Assembly: GCF_001747405.1 (NCBI RefSeq)
Contig: NZ_CP017305.1
Location: 824,001-888,000, forward strand
Source of the DNA: Chlorobaculum limnaeum
GTDB lineage: Bacteria; Bacteroidota; Chlorobiia; Chlorobiales; Chlorobiaceae
DNA length: 64,000 bases
Direction: 5' to 3'
The position numbers and the translations under genes are program-made. This document shows, piece after piece, positions 18,108-27,997 of the stretch; positions within the stretch are counted from its first letter, which is position 1, and the number at the start of each line of letters is the position of its first letter. A model generated the notes under the pieces. That model saw only the letters and a list, made by a program, of their open reading frames with translations, was not told the DNA's origin and searched no databases.

Positions 18108-19556
18108 ATGACCCGTCTGTTCGATCATTACCTTCCGCAATCCGATCGCTTTTTCGACGAGGTAATCGCCCGTGAAGGCGCGCCTCGCTCTCATTACGAT
18201 ATCATGATGCAGCGGTTCAACCAGTTTTCGGCGGCGGATATCCGGGCGAGGCGGGAGCTGGTGAACATCTTTTTCCGCAACCAGGGCATCACTTTCACCG
18301 TCTATGGCGTTGACGAAGGGATCGAGCGCATCTTTCCGTTTGACCTGATTCCGCGAATCATTCCCGGTTCCGAATGGGAGGGGATCGAGCGCGGACTCGT
18401 CCAGCGCATTACCGCTTTAAATCTTTTTCTTTCCGATATTTATCTGAATCAGAAAATCCTGCGCGACAAGGTGATTCCCGCCGAACTGGTGCTTGGCAGC
18501 AAGCACTTCCGGCGCGAGTTCGTCGGCGTGCGGCCGCCGCTCGGCATCTATATCCACGTCACGGGCAGCGACCTCATCCGCGACGCGGCCGGCCGTTACC
18601 TCGTGCTCGAAGACAACCTGCGCACGCCGAGCGGCGTCTCCTACATGTTGCAGAACCGCATCGCCATGAAGCGCGCCTTTCCGGTGCTTTTCGACCGCTA
18701 TACCGTGCGCCCGGTCGAAAACTACCCGCAGCAACTGCTCCGGACGCTTCAGGAGATCAGCCCGACGCCGAAGCTCGACCCGAAGGTGGTGGTGCTCACG
18801 CCTGGCATCTACAACTCCGCCTACTTCGAGCACAGCTTTCTGGCCCGGCAGATGGGCGTGCAACTCACCGAGGGGCGCGACCTTGTGGTCAACAACAACA
18901 AGGTCTACACCCGCACGACCCGGGGCTTGAAAATCGTGGACGTGATCTACCGCCGCGTGGATGACGAATTCATCGATCCGCTCGTCTTCCGGCCCGACTC
19001 GGTGCTCGGCGTGGCGGGCCTCATCAACGCCTACCGCAAGGGCAACGTGACGCTCGCCAACGCCATCGGCACCGGCGTGGCGGACGACAAGGTGATCTAC
19101 AGCTTCGTGCCGCAGATCATCAAATATTACCTTGGCGAAGATCCGATTCTCGACAACGTCGAGACCTGGCTGGCGGGCAATCCGAAGCACCTGAAGTATA
19201 TCCTCGAAAATCTCGACAAGCTGGTGGTCAAGGCGGCCAACGAGTCCGGCGGCTATGGAATGCTGGTCGGGCCGGAATCGACACCGGAACAGCGCGAGCG
19301 GTTCGCCGAGAAGATCGTGGAGAATCCCCGGAACTACATCGCCCAGCCGACCATTTCGCTGTCGCGCCACCCGAGCTTCTTCAACGAAACCGAACTCGCG
19401 CCGTGCCACATCGACCTGCGTCCGTATGTGCTCTACGGCAAGTCGGTCTCCATCGTGCCTGGCGGCCTGACGCGGGTGGCGCTCAAGCGCGGCTCGCTGG
19501 TGGTCAACTCCTCGCAGGGAGGTGGAAGCAAGGATACCTGGGTCATCGATAACTGA
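18108..19556 (+). CDS. Circularly permuted ATP-grasp protein (DUF404/DUF407 type)
   Basis: A 482-aa member of the circularly permuted ATP-grasp family. Visible marks are [19 protein letters not shown] split near residue 35, [35 protein letters not shown] (nucleotide/metal-binding loop, about residue 165), [16 protein letters not shown] (glycine-rich ATP loop, about 375-390) and [17 protein letters not shown] near the end. In bacteria this gene sits with an alpha-E gene and a transglutaminase-like gene, exactly as here, and the trio has been proposed to build a peptide or amide-linked product. The start ATG 18108 is preferred over the in-frame frame opening at 18069. Confidence 0.92.
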   Translation: MTRLFDHYLPQSDRFFDEVIAREGAPRSHYDIMMQRFNQFSAADIRARRELVNIFFRNQGITFTVYGVDEGIERIFPFDLIPRIIPGSEWEGIERGLVQRITALNLFLSDIYLNQKILRDKVIPAELVLGSKHFRREFVGVRPPLGIYIHVTGSDLIRDAAGRYLVLEDNLRTPSGVSYMLQNRIAMKRAFPVLFDRYTVRPVENYPQQLLRTLQEISPTPKLDPKVVVLTPGIYNSAYFEHSFLARQMGVQLTEGRDLVVNNNKVYTRTTRGLKIVDVIYRRVDDEFIDPLVFRPDSVLGVAGLINAYRKGNVTLANAIGTGVADDKVIYSFVPQIIKYYLGEDPILDNVETWLAGNPKHLKYILENLDKLVVKAANESGGYGMLVGPESTPEQRERFAEKIVENPRNYIAQPTISLSRHPSFFNETELAPCHIDLRPYVLYGKSVSIVPGGLTRVALKRGSLVVNSSQGGGSKDTWVIDN

Positions 19557-19578
19557 ACCTTTAACGAACGAATTGCCA

Positions 19579-20643
19579 ATGCTGAGTCGTGTCGCCGAAT
19601 CGCTGTTCTGGATGAGCCGCTACTTTGAACGCGCCGAAAACACCGCGCGCTTTCTCGACGTCAACTTCAACCTGCTGCTCGATCTGGACAGCATTACGCC
19701 GGTCGATCATCCGAACTACTGGAAGCCGCTCATCATGGTGATGTCCGATCCGGAGCACTTCAACAGCCTCTACCAGGAGTACGACGCGCACTCGGTGACC
19801 GACTATCTGGTGTTCAACCGCAAGAACAGCAACTCGATCCTCTCGTCGATCAGCATGGCGCGCGAGAACGCCCGGAGCATCATCGAGAGCATTTCGAGCG
19901 AGATGTGGGAGCAGCTCAACAACCTCTACCACTTCCTGCAAAGCGTTTCGCCGCAGCAGGTGCACAGCGATCCCTACAGCTTTTACAAGGAGATCAAGAA
20001 CGCCTCGCACCTCTTTCAGGGCATCACCGACAACACCTTCTCGCACAACGAGGGGTGGGCCTTCGTGCAGATCGGCAAGTACCTGGAGCGGGCCGACAAC
20101 GCCGCCCGCCTCATCGACGTGAAGTATCACATGCTCACCACCAGCCCGGCAAGGCACTCCGACCTGGTCAGCGGCTCGGTGGACATCATCCAGTGGATGG
20201 CCGTGCTGAAAAGTTGCAGCGCACTCGAAGCGTTCCGGAAGGTCTATCTCTCGAAGATCGATCCCGAAAACATCCTCAGCTTCCTGATTCTCGACCGGAG
20301 CTTTCCGCGTAGCATCGCTTTTTCGATCTGCGCCGCGCAGGAGGCGTTGTGGAGAATCTCCGGCAGCTCGCCTCACCGCTACGCCAACAACGTCGACCGG
20401 CTGATTGGCAAGATGGAGGCGGAGATGAGCTACGCGACCGTCGAAGAGATTCTTCAGCAGGGAGTGCGTCCGTTTCTCGAAGAGATCGAGCAGGGACTGG
20501 CCAGGATCGGCGAGCAGCTCCACCTGCTCTATTTCGCCTATCACACGCCGAAAATCGAGCCTGCCGACATTTCCGAAGCGCTTCCCTTCACCGGCCTTGA
20601 CGGAAGACGGGCGAACTGGAGCCAGTCTCAACAGCAGCAATAA
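19579..20643 (+). CDS. Alpha-E domain protein (DUF403)
   Basis: A 354-aa all-helical protein with the signature start MLSRVAESLFWMSRYFERAENTARFLDVN (split: LSRVAESLFWMSRY then ERAENTARFLD), a repeated WAFVQIGKYLERADNAARLID in the middle, and LDRSFPRSI. The two ERA(E/D)N-type motifs suggest an internal duplication or paired active-site helices. The gene begins 22 bp after the ATP-grasp stop and ends 39 bp before the transglutaminase start, so the three are one operon. Enzymatic role is not established. Confidence 0.93.
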   Translation: MLSRVAESLFWMSRYFERAENTARFLDVNFNLLLDLDSITPVDHPNYWKPLIMVMSDPEHFNSLYQEYDAHSVTDYLVFNRKNSNSILSSISMARENARSIIESISSEMWEQLNNLYHFLQSVSPQQVHSDPYSFYKEIKNASHLFQGITDNTFSHNEGWAFVQIGKYLERADNAARLIDVKYHMLTTSPARHSDLVSGSVDIIQWMAVLKSCSALEAFRKVYLSKIDPENILSFLILDRSFPRSIAFSICAAQEALWRISGSSPHRYANNVDRLIGKMEAEMSYATVEEILQQGVRPFLEEIEQGLARIGEQLHLLYFAYHTPKIEPADISEALPFTGLDGRRANWSQSQQQQ

Positions 20644-20682
20644 CGTTTTAGCGACTCAGTCAACCGGGAACCCATTCAGCGC

Positions 20683-21546
20683 ATGATCCTCAAAGTCGAA
20701 CATTCGACGCTTTTCGAATACGAAGAGCCGATCTACGAAACCGCCACCGAAGTTCGCCTGCATCCGGCAAGCGGCACCGGCTCGCAGCAGTGCGCCAGCT
20801 TCAACCTTCAGGTCACGCCACCGGCGGCGATCTTCGATTACGCCGATTTTTACGGCAATCGCGTGCATCACTTCAACATCCTGCAAAGCCACAAACGGGT
20901 GCATATCGTCGCGACCTCGGTGGTCGAGACCGCCGCGCAGCCGGAGTCCGGCTCGTTCACGGAAGATGAAATTCTTCTGCTCGACCTGCTTGCCGAAAGC
21001 CGCTACGTCCATTTCGACCCCGCGATTCAGGAGCTTGTCACCCGATTCCGGGAGATCGGCGAGCCCTGGCGGCAAGCCACCGAAATTTGCCGGCACATCA
21101 ACGACTCGTTCCGCTACGAGCCGGGCGTGACCGACGTGCACAGCACCAGCGCCGTCGTCATGGCTCTCGGGCGCGGCGTCTGCCAGGATTTCGCTCACAT
21201 CATGCTCGCCGCCTGCCGCCATCTCGGCCTGCCGGCACGGTATGTCAGCGGCTATCTCTATGGCGGCGGAAGCACGCCAGAGGGGCGTGACGAGGCGAGC
21301 CACGCCTGGTGCGAGGTATGGTGCGGGGCGGAGAGGGGGTGGACGGGTTTCGATCCGACGCACAAAACGCTGTTTGTGGACGAGCGGTACATCAAGATCG
21401 GAACAGGGCGGGATTACGGCGACGTGCCGCCGGTGCGCGGCACGTACAAAGGCGCGTCAACCGAAAAACTCGGTGTCTCGGTCAGAGTCAGCTCGCTGGA
21501 ACACGACGGCGAAGCGCTCGAACCCCGGCAACGCCCCCGCGTCTGA
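20683..21546 (+). CDS. Transglutaminase-like cysteine protease family protein
   Basis: A 287-aa protein with the N-terminal beta-domain common to this group (LKVEHSTLFEYEEPIYE) and a transglutaminase-like core. The catalytic triad is readable: Cys in RGVCQDFAHIMLA (about residue 166), His in ASHAWCEVW (about 207) and Asp in GFDPTHKT (about 222). In the ATP-grasp/alpha-E context such enzymes are thought to cut or transfer peptide-like bonds. The protein lacks a signal peptide, so the whole trio should act in the cytoplasm. Last gene of the operon; it converges on the hybrid kinase downstream with only 9 bp between. Confidence 0.94.
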   Translation: MILKVEHSTLFEYEEPIYETATEVRLHPASGTGSQQCASFNLQVTPPAAIFDYADFYGNRVHHFNILQSHKRVHIVATSVVETAAQPESGSFTEDEILLLDLLAESRYVHFDPAIQELVTRFREIGEPWRQATEICRHINDSFRYEPGVTDVHSTSAVVMALGRGVCQDFAHIMLAACRHLGLPARYVSGYLYGGGSTPEGRDEASHAWCEVWCGAERGWTGFDPTHKTLFVDERYIKIGTGRDYGDVPPVRGTYKGASTEKLGVSVRVSSLEHDGEALEPRQRPRV

Positions 21547-21555
21547 TACCGCGCC

Positions 21556-24003
21556 TCACTCTACTTCGAGGGTTTCGCGCACCTTTTCTGCAAGTGCCTT
21601 GAAGGTAAAGGGTTTGCGGATCACGTTCACCAGCGGGTTCTCCACGCCGTGGCCGGCGACCACGTCCGCAGAGTATCCCGACATGAAGAGCACCCGGAAA
21701 CCGGGGCTGATCGCCAAAAGTTTCGAGGAGAGATCGGTGCCGTTCATCTCCGGCATGACCACGTCGGTCAGGAGCAGGTCTATCTTGCCGCTGTTCTCTT
21801 TGGCAAGCACGATCGCTTCGGAGGGGCAGGCTGCGGCATACACCGTGAAGCCCGACTTTTCAAGCATCATCCGGCAAAGATTGAGGATTTCGGGCTCATC
21901 CTCGACAACAAGAATCGTCGTCTGCCCCTCCTCATCGTTCATGGTTTCGTTCCCAGACCCGAAAGCGTCACGCTTTTTTCGGAGCGGCAGATAGATCCGG
22001 AAGGTGCTGCCGTTGCCCTCTTCGCTTTCGAAATCGACAAATCCCCTGTTCTGTTTGACGATGCCATAGACAGACGACAGCCCGAGACCAGTACCCTTGC
22101 CCAGCACCTTGGTGGTGAAAAACGGCTCGAAAATGTGCGGTTTGTGAGTGTCGGCTATTCCCTGGCCGGTATCGGTCACGGAGAGCTGTAGGTAATTGCC
22201 CGGAGGCATGAAGTTTGCGCCACCGTTCTGCGATGCGCCGATTTTGTGGCGCTTCGTTTCGAGGACGATTTTTCCCGCGCCATGCATGGCGTCCCTCGCG
22301 TTGAGGCAGAGATTCATCAGAATCTGGTCAAGCTGCGATGGGTCGATGTGAAGCTTGCACTCTTCGCACCCCGGCTTCCAGTCGATCACGATCTTCTCCC
22401 CGGCCACTCGTTGCAGAATCGGTAACGATTCGCGGATGGTTTCGTCAACATCGATCACTCTTGGCATCGTCGTCTGCTTTCGGGCGAAGGCGAGCAACTG
22501 GCTGGTCATTTCAGCCGAACGCTCGGCGGCCTGATAAATCTCTTGCAGATTCTCCTTCACCGATGCATCCAGATCATCGCTCGACAGCGCCAGTTCTGCG
22601 TTACCGAGGATGACCCCGAGCATGTTGTTGAAGTCATGAGCGATGCCGCCGGCGAGCTGGCCGATCAGCTCGAGTTTCTGGATTTGCAGCAGAATCGACT
22701 GATTGCGCATCTCGGCCTGCGCCGCCCGTTTCCTGACGACAATGTCCCAGACAAGATCGGCAAGAGTGCCTGCCCATTGAGCATCATTGTTGTTGTACGG
22801 GGAGCGCTTGTTGAAGACCAGCAATACGGCGACCACCTTGCTTTGCTCGATGATCGGTACGGAAAGGCTGCTGAAAATTCCTGGATGACGGGACGGGAAG
22901 TCAGCGTGACCCATATCAGGGTATTCGTTGACGATGGCGGCGCGTCCGGAATCAAGAGTTTTTTTCAGGAAAGGTTTTACATCGAACGGGTGATGCACGC
23001 CATGGTCGCTCATCGCTCGCATCTTGTCGCGAACCCGGCTTGACCAGATGCAACCGGAATTGCTCACAGCATCTTCGGAAAGGAAACAGATGAAGCCGAA
23101 CTGGCTGTCGGTGAGCGTTTCGGCCTCATCGAGCGCCTTTTGCAGAATCTCCTCTATTGACGCCGTTTCGGCCTGCTGCAAAAGGCCGAGGCGGAATTCG
23201 GTCAGCGATTCGAGCCTTTTGCGCTCGGTGAGATCGTAGAGCACGCCGATCGCTCCATCGGTACGGTTGTCATGATAACGCTGAAGTTTCAATTCGACGT
23301 AACAGGATGAACCATCCTTTTTGCGAATCGTGATCTCGCTGGCCCTGATGGTCGAAGCGCTTGAAATCACTTCACTGAACATGGACAGGGTCATGCCGCC
23401 CGGCGCGGTTTCATCGCAGAACTGATCGAACGGTCGGGCCTCGCATTCAGCGAATGAGTAGCCCGTCATCTTTTCAAATGCTGGCGAAACGTAGACGATT
23501 GCGCCTTCGGTATCGGTAATGAACACCGGCGCATCGGCCTGCTCGAACATGGAGCGGTAGCGTTGCTCGCCGAGCATCATGGCCATGCCGGCCTTTTTCA
23601 GGCGGGTAATGTCGATGCCTGTGCCGGTTATGAAAGAGCTTCCGTCATGTTCGTAACGGTTCGCCATGAGAAGAAACCAGCGAAAGGCAGGGCCGCCCTT
23701 CAGATATATTCTGACCTCGAGACTGTCCTGAACGCCAAGGTCGAGAATCTTGCGCATCCGTTGCCGAACCAGCCCCCGGTCTTCTGGGTGGATCAGTTCA
23801 AGAAAATCGATCGACGCCATTTCGGTATCGGAGAGTCCGACGATCCGGTCGCGAAACCAGGGACTCCACCGCACCATGCGTCCAGCGTCATCCACCAGAT
23901 ACATGGATTGAGGCAGCACCTCGGCAATATGAGTGCAGCCGGGAAAGGCGGATATCTCTGAATCCGGAAATCCTGACATTTCGATTGTGCTGTTTTCAGG
24001 CAT
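21556..24003 (-). CDS. PAS-GAF hybrid sensor histidine kinase with C-terminal receiver
   Basis: A cytoplasmic hybrid kinase of about 815 aa. Order: two PAS domains (QSMYLVDDAGRMVRWSPWF; then ADAPVFITDTEGAIVYVSPAF), a GAF domain (LADSQFGFICFLSED-like region around residues 300-440), HisKA phosphoacceptor AGGIAHDFNNMLG with the reactive His, HATPase_c (LNARDAMHGAGK, DTGQGI, GKGTGLGLSSVYG), and a receiver with DDE... LLTDVVMPEMNG carrying the phospho-Asp. There is no membrane segment and no neighbouring response regulator. The start is uncertain; ATG 24003 removes 28 residues that look unlike the family. Confidence 0.9.
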   Translation of the reverse strand: MPENSTIEMSGFPDSEISAFPGCTHIAEVLPQSMYLVDDAGRMVRWSPWFRDRIVGLSDTEMASIDFLELIHPEDRGLVRQRMRKILDLGVQDSLEVRIYLKGGPAFRWFLLMANRYEHDGSSFITGTGIDITRLKKAGMAMMLGEQRYRSMFEQADAPVFITDTEGAIVYVSPAFEKMTGYSFAECEARPFDQFCDETAPGGMTLSMFSEVISSASTIRASEITIRKKDGSSCYVELKLQRYHDNRTDGAIGVLYDLTERKRLESLTEFRLGLLQQAETASIEEILQKALDEAETLTDSQFGFICFLSEDAVSNSGCIWSSRVRDKMRAMSDHGVHHPFDVKPFLKKTLDSGRAAIVNEYPDMGHADFPSRHPGIFSSLSVPIIEQSKVVAVLLVFNKRSPYNNNDAQWAGTLADLVWDIVVRKRAAQAEMRNQSILLQIQKLELIGQLAGGIAHDFNNMLGVILGNAELALSSDDLDASVKENLQEIYQAAERSAEMTSQLLAFARKQTTMPRVIDVDETIRESLPILQRVAGEKIVIDWKPGCEECKLHIDPSQLDQILMNLCLNARDAMHGAGKIVLETKRHKIGASQNGGANFMPPGNYLQLSVTDTGQGIADTHKPHIFEPFFTTKVLGKGTGLGLSSVYGIVKQNRGFVDFESEEGNGSTFRIYLPLRKKRDAFGSGNETMNDEEGQTTILVVEDEPEILNLCRMMLEKSGFTVYAAACPSEAIVLAKENSGKIDLLLTDVVMPEMNGTDLSSKLLAISPGFRVLFMSGYSADVVAGHGVENPLVNVIRKPFTFKALAEKVRETLEVE

Positions 24004-24283
24004 GGAGAGGGTTATGCTAAAAGGGGTACTGGATTCAAAATATGCTTTTAGTAAAGTGTATTTATATGGCCAGGTACGATCTTGCATATAAATTTTACTC
24101 GAACAAAATATATGTTAAACTTACAACATTTTTCTGCTTCTATAAAATCTTGCGCCGTTATTTTTAATCGTCATGGTTGGTATGATGGCTTGAAACGCGC
24201 TGATTTTTTTTTATGAATCGCGTTCCCTACTTTCACTCATCGTTTGTCATCCGCATTTCACCATCTGTCACCTGCCCAGCTCC

Positions 24284-25417
24284 ATGAATTTTTCCGTCAC
24301 AGCAAAAGACAGCCGTTCGGCCGCGCGTTGCGGGGTGCTCTCGACCGCGCATGGTGACATTCCAACGCCGATCTTCATGCCGGTCGGCACCAGAGCCAGT
24401 GTCAAGTCGGTGGAGCCTGACGAACTCAAAGCGCTCGAAGCAAAGATCATCCTCGCTAACACCTACCACCTCTACCTCAAGCCGGGCAACGACATCCTGT
24501 TCAAGGCGGGCGGCATTCACCGCTTCATGAACTGGGACGGCCCGCTGTTGACGGATAGTGGCGGCTACCAGGTCTATTCGCTCACCGACCTCAGGAAGAT
24601 CAGCGAGGAAGGAGTGATGTTCAAATCGCATCTCGACGGTTCAAAGTTGCACTTCACGCCGGAAAATGTGGTCGATACGCAGCGCATCATCGGCAGCGAC
24701 ATCATGATGCCGCTCGACGAGTGCCCGCCGTGGCCCGCCGAGCGCGAATACGTGCGGAAGTCGGGCGAGCTGACGCTACGCTGGGCCGAGCGGGCGCGCA
24801 AACATTTCCTTTCGACCCGCCCGCACTACGGCTACGAGCAGTTCCAGTTCGGCATCACGCAGGGCGGCACCTTCGAAGATTTGCGGGCGCATTCGAGCCG
24901 GGAGCTGGTCGATATGGATTTCGACGGCTACGCGGTCGGCGGCATGGCGGTCGGTGAACCGGCGGAGGAGATGTACCGGATGCTCGACCTGTCGCACACG
25001 ATTCTGCCCGAATCGAAGCCGCGCTACCTGATGGGGGTCGGGACGCCCTCGAACATCCTCAACGCCATCGAGCGGGGCATCGACATGTTCGACTGCGTCA
25101 TCCCGACGCGCGAAGGGCGCAACGGGCGCGTCTATACCCGCAAGGGGACGATCAACCTGCGGGCGGGCAAGTATGCCGACGACTTCCGCCCCATCGACGA
25201 AGGGTTCGACAACCACGTCTGCCGCAACTACAGCCGGGCCTACATCCGCCACCTGCTCAACGTCGGCGAAATCCTGGGCCTCAAGCTCTGCACAATGCAC
25301 AACCTCTCGTTCTACCTCTGGCTCACCTCCACGGCGCGCCAGCACATACAGGCAGGCACATTCAAGGACTGGAAAGAGGCTTTCCTCATGGAGTTCAACG
25401 GCAATGACAAGAACTGA
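24284..25417 (+). CDS. tgt: Queuine/preQ1 tRNA-ribosyltransferase
   Basis: A 377-aa TIM-barrel enzyme that exchanges guanine 34 of tRNA for preQ1 in queuosine synthesis. Motifs include VEPDELKAL, NTYHLYLKPG, TDSGGYQVYSL with the first catalytic Asp, QGG, VGGMAVGEP and FDCVIPTREGRNGR with the nucleophile Asp. The zinc site is altered: where many bacterial enzymes carry CxCxxC before RNYSRAY, this one has DNHVC, leaving one of three Cys, although the downstream His in CTMHNL remains. The stop overlaps the rimO start by 14 bp, so translation of the two is probably coupled. Confidence 0.96.
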   Translation: MNFSVTAKDSRSAARCGVLSTAHGDIPTPIFMPVGTRASVKSVEPDELKALEAKIILANTYHLYLKPGNDILFKAGGIHRFMNWDGPLLTDSGGYQVYSLTDLRKISEEGVMFKSHLDGSKLHFTPENVVDTQRIIGSDIMMPLDECPPWPAEREYVRKSGELTLRWAERARKHFLSTRPHYGYEQFQFGITQGGTFEDLRAHSSRELVDMDFDGYAVGGMAVGEPAEEMYRMLDLSHTILPESKPRYLMGVGTPSNILNAIERGIDMFDCVIPTREGRNGRVYTRKGTINLRAGKYADDFRPIDEGFDNHVCRNYSRAYIRHLLNVGEILGLKLCTMHNLSFYLWLTSTARQHIQAGTFKDWKEAFLMEFNGNDKN

Positions 25418-26711
25418 CGAACGGAAACCGTCCATCTTCCTGCTCAGCCTCGGCTGCTCGAAGAACACCGTTGACAGCGAGCGGCTCATGGCGCAAGCGG
25501 TCGCCTCCGGGCTGACCTTCAACGACGAGGTGGACGAAGCGGACATCATCCTCATCAACACCTGCGGCTTCATCGAGGACGCCAAAAAGGAGTCGATCGA
25601 CGAAACTCTCGCCGCCATCGGCAAAAAAGAGGATGGCAGCGTCCGGGAGGTGTACGTGATGGGGTGCCTCGTCGAACTCTACCGCAGGGAGCTGGCCGAG
25701 GAGATGCCGGAGATCGACGGCTTTTTCGGCACGCGCCAGCTCCCCGAAGTGCTCGCGGCCATCGGCGCGAAGTACCGGGAGGAGCTGTTCGACCGGCGCG
25801 AGCTGCTCACGCCGCCGCACTACGCTTTCCTGAAAATTTCCGAAGGGTGCAACCGCCGCTGCTCGTTCTGCTCGATCCCGAAAATCCGCGGTACCTACGT
25901 CAGCCAACCGACCGAGCAGCTCCTGCGCGAAGCCGCGCTGCTCCAGCAGCAGGGCGTCAAGGAGCTGAACCTTATCGCGCAGGACATCAGCGTTTACGGC
26001 TACGACCTCTACGGCAAATCCACGCTCAACGACCTCACGCTCCGCCTCTCGGACATGGGCTTCGACTGGATTCGCCTGCTCTACGCCTACCCGCTCAACT
26101 TTCCGCTGGAGGTGATCGATACCATGCGCGAGCGTGGTAACGTCTGCAATTATCTTGACATGCCGTTGCAGCACATCGATGACCGCATCCTCCGCTCGAT
26201 GCAGCGCGGCATCGGACGCAGCGAAACCATCCGCCTCATCGACGAGATTCGCCAGCGCAACCCGGAAATCCGCCTCCGCACCACCATGATCGCGGGCTAC
26301 CCCGGCGAAACCCGCGAGGAGTTTGAGGAGCTGCTCGACTTCGCGCGCCAGACCCGCTTCGACCGCCTTGGTTGCTTCCCCTACCGCCACGAAGAGCACG
26401 CGCCGGCGTTCATCCTCGACGACACCGTCAGCGACGAAGAGAAGGAAGAGCGAGTCGGCGAACTGATGGAGTTGCAGGAGGGCATCTCGGCCAGCCTCAA
26501 CCGCAAACTCGAAGGCCAGACGCTGAAAGTGCTCATCGACCGCATCGAGGAGAACGTCGCTTACGGACGAACCGAATACGACGCGCCGGAAGTTGACAAC
26601 GACGTGATCATCGAACTCGGCGATACGGTTGCGAAGGAAGGCGAGTTCCGACAGGTAATTATCGAAGATTCGACGGCTTACGAGTTGTTTGGAAGGCTTT
26701 GCGACGAGTGA
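25404..26711 (+). CDS. rimO: Ribosomal protein S12 methylthiotransferase RimO
   Basis: A 435-aa radical SAM methylthiotransferase that modifies an aspartate of ribosomal protein S12. The N-terminal MTTase domain has three cluster Cys (LGCSKNTVDSE, NTCGFIEDAKKES, GCLVELY), the radical SAM loop is CNRRCSFCSIP at about residues 147-157, and a C-terminal TRAM domain begins near EGQTLKVLIDRIE. ATG 25404 lies within the tgt end. A diverged copy of its last third is present at 14617-15056. S12 methylthiotransferase fits over the related MiaB by its length and its short MTTase domain. Confidence 0.95.
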   Translation: MTRTDERKPSIFLLSLGCSKNTVDSERLMAQAVASGLTFNDEVDEADIILINTCGFIEDAKKESIDETLAAIGKKEDGSVREVYVMGCLVELYRRELAEEMPEIDGFFGTRQLPEVLAAIGAKYREELFDRRELLTPPHYAFLKISEGCNRRCSFCSIPKIRGTYVSQPTEQLLREAALLQQQGVKELNLIAQDISVYGYDLYGKSTLNDLTLRLSDMGFDWIRLLYAYPLNFPLEVIDTMRERGNVCNYLDMPLQHIDDRILRSMQRGIGRSETIRLIDEIRQRNPEIRLRTTMIAGYPGETREEFEELLDFARQTRFDRLGCFPYRHEEHAPAFILDDTVSDEEKEERVGELMELQEGISASLNRKLEGQTLKVLIDRIEENVAYGRTEYDAPEVDNDVIIELGDTVAKEGEFRQVIIEDSTAYELFGRLCDE

Positions 26712-26995
26712 GCCGTTCCATCGCGCAGCTACGGAATTATGTGACAGGGCCGTGATCCGACCGGTGCACATGCTCGATGCGCGACAATCCGGCCTGTTCA
26801 TCAAACTACCCCATCTGCTCGAACCTTCGGAGATCGAAATTCTGAGCCGAATAATCTCGTTCATATCTAAACGACTTCAACGTGGCGATGCTTGCCGGTT
26901 TTGGTGGGGCGTCGGCAGGATTTTGCTTGCCGGAACGAAGAAAAACGGAAAACACGGCGTCAAAGGAGCAGAGGAGTTTTCAGGAACACAAACTA

Positions 26996-27289
26996 ATGAA
27001 CGTTATGGAACAAGAATTTATGCGATCCTGGGCCTGGTCAACATCATCTCCAGTGCCGTTTTTTCTGTTGAACGTGTTTCTCTGGGCATTCTACTTTATA
27101 CCCGCGATGATCGCCTGGGTGCGCAAGCACCGGAGCCTGCCCGCAATCATCGCGCTGAACATCCTCCTCGGCTGGACGGGCCTCGGCTGGATCGGCGCGT
27201 TTGTCTGGTCGCTTTCCTGGCCGGGCCACGACAATCCGCAACCGCCGGTTTCAAAGGCCAATTCCCCAGCCGAGCCGGATCAATATTGA
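26996..27289 (+). CDS. Superinfection-immunity-type small membrane protein
   Basis: A 97-aa protein with two hydrophobic helices, about residues 20-42 and 48-68. The core YFIPAMIAWVRKH, then ALNILLGWTGLGWIGAFVW is the pattern of the Imm_superinfect family, named after phage T4 Imm, which blocks entry of DNA from superinfecting phage. Members are also scattered in bacteria without proven function. I start at ATG 26996, dropping an unlikely leader. It stands alone, with 285 bp of gene-free DNA upstream; no phage genes are nearby. Confidence 0.82.
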   Translation: MNVMEQEFMRSWAWSTSSPVPFFLLNVFLWAFYFIPAMIAWVRKHRSLPAIIALNILLGWTGLGWIGAFVWSLSWPGHDNPQPPVSKANSPAEPDQY

Positions 27290-27497
27290 TGAGTGATTGT
27301 CAGATTCAGGTAGTCAGGTCAGGGAGCCGGACCGCTTCTCTGCTGATTGATGTTGTTATTGCTTGATCTGTTCGATAAATTGAAACGTCGAAAGGGAGTT
27401 TTCTTTTTGTTGTTTTTGGTGTTTTGAAAGTTCATGTCTGCGCCTTTTTACGATGCAGTCACTGTAGCTCAAACCTGTCAAACTCAAGGAGGCTTCT

Positions 27498-27845
27498 ATG
27501 AAATGGATCAAGTCAATCTTGTTTTCGGTTCTGTTTTTGCTGCCGTCGGTGGCATTTGCTGATCTTACCGGCACGTGGAGTTGCAATGATGGCGGAAAAT
27601 ATTACGTTCGCCAGATTGGCAAGGAGGTGTTTTGGTATGGCGAACGGTCTGTCACCAATCCATCGTGGTCGAACGTCGCCAATGGAACCGTTGATGGCAA
27701 CAACATCATTCTCCGCTGGGCGGATGTTCCCAAAGGCAGCATCATGGGTGAGGGTATTCTGATCCTGAACATGATTAATCCCAACAAATTCCAGGCAATC
27801 ACCAAAACCGGCGGTTTCGGCGGCTCGATCTGGACTCGCCCGTGA
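27498..27845 (+). CDS. Secreted small protein, function unknown
   Basis: A 115-aa protein with a clear Sec signal peptide (MKWIKSILFSVLFLLPSVAFA, cut after AFA) and a mature domain of about 94 residues. The mature part begins DLTGTWSCNDGGKYYVRQIG, a lipocalin-like or avidin-like strand pattern often seen in small exported proteins. An AGGAGG ribosome site is at 27488-27493 and a strong terminator follows, so it is a monocistronic gene. I do not assign a function. Confidence 0.8.
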   Translation: MKWIKSILFSVLFLLPSVAFADLTGTWSCNDGGKYYVRQIGKEVFWYGERSVTNPSWSNVANGTVDGNNIILRWADVPKGSIMGEGILILNMINPNKFQAITKTGGFGGSIWTRP

Positions 27846-27870
27846 TTTTGTGACTTTCGTGATTTTCAGG

Positions 27871-27905
27871 CGCACATAGCTTTTTAGAGGCTATGTGCGT
27901 TTTGT
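27871..27905 (+). terminator. Rho-independent terminator after the secreted small protein
   Basis: A perfect 10-bp stem, CGCACATAGC and GCTATGTGCG, with a 9-nt loop and a T-run starting at 27900, 26 bp past the stop codon. Confidence 0.85.
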
Positions 27906-27997
27906 ATTTCTGGTATAGTTATGCCACATGTTTCCAGCTATTTTTTGCTTTTGCAATACGTGATGGCGCGTTGAGTGAACGGAATGAGTTTTACTCT

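Noticed and set aside
26712-26995. Possible gene between rimO and the immunity-like protein
   Set aside because: The frame that crosses it begins inside rimO and shows no family pattern or ribosome site; 285 bp are left as gene-free.
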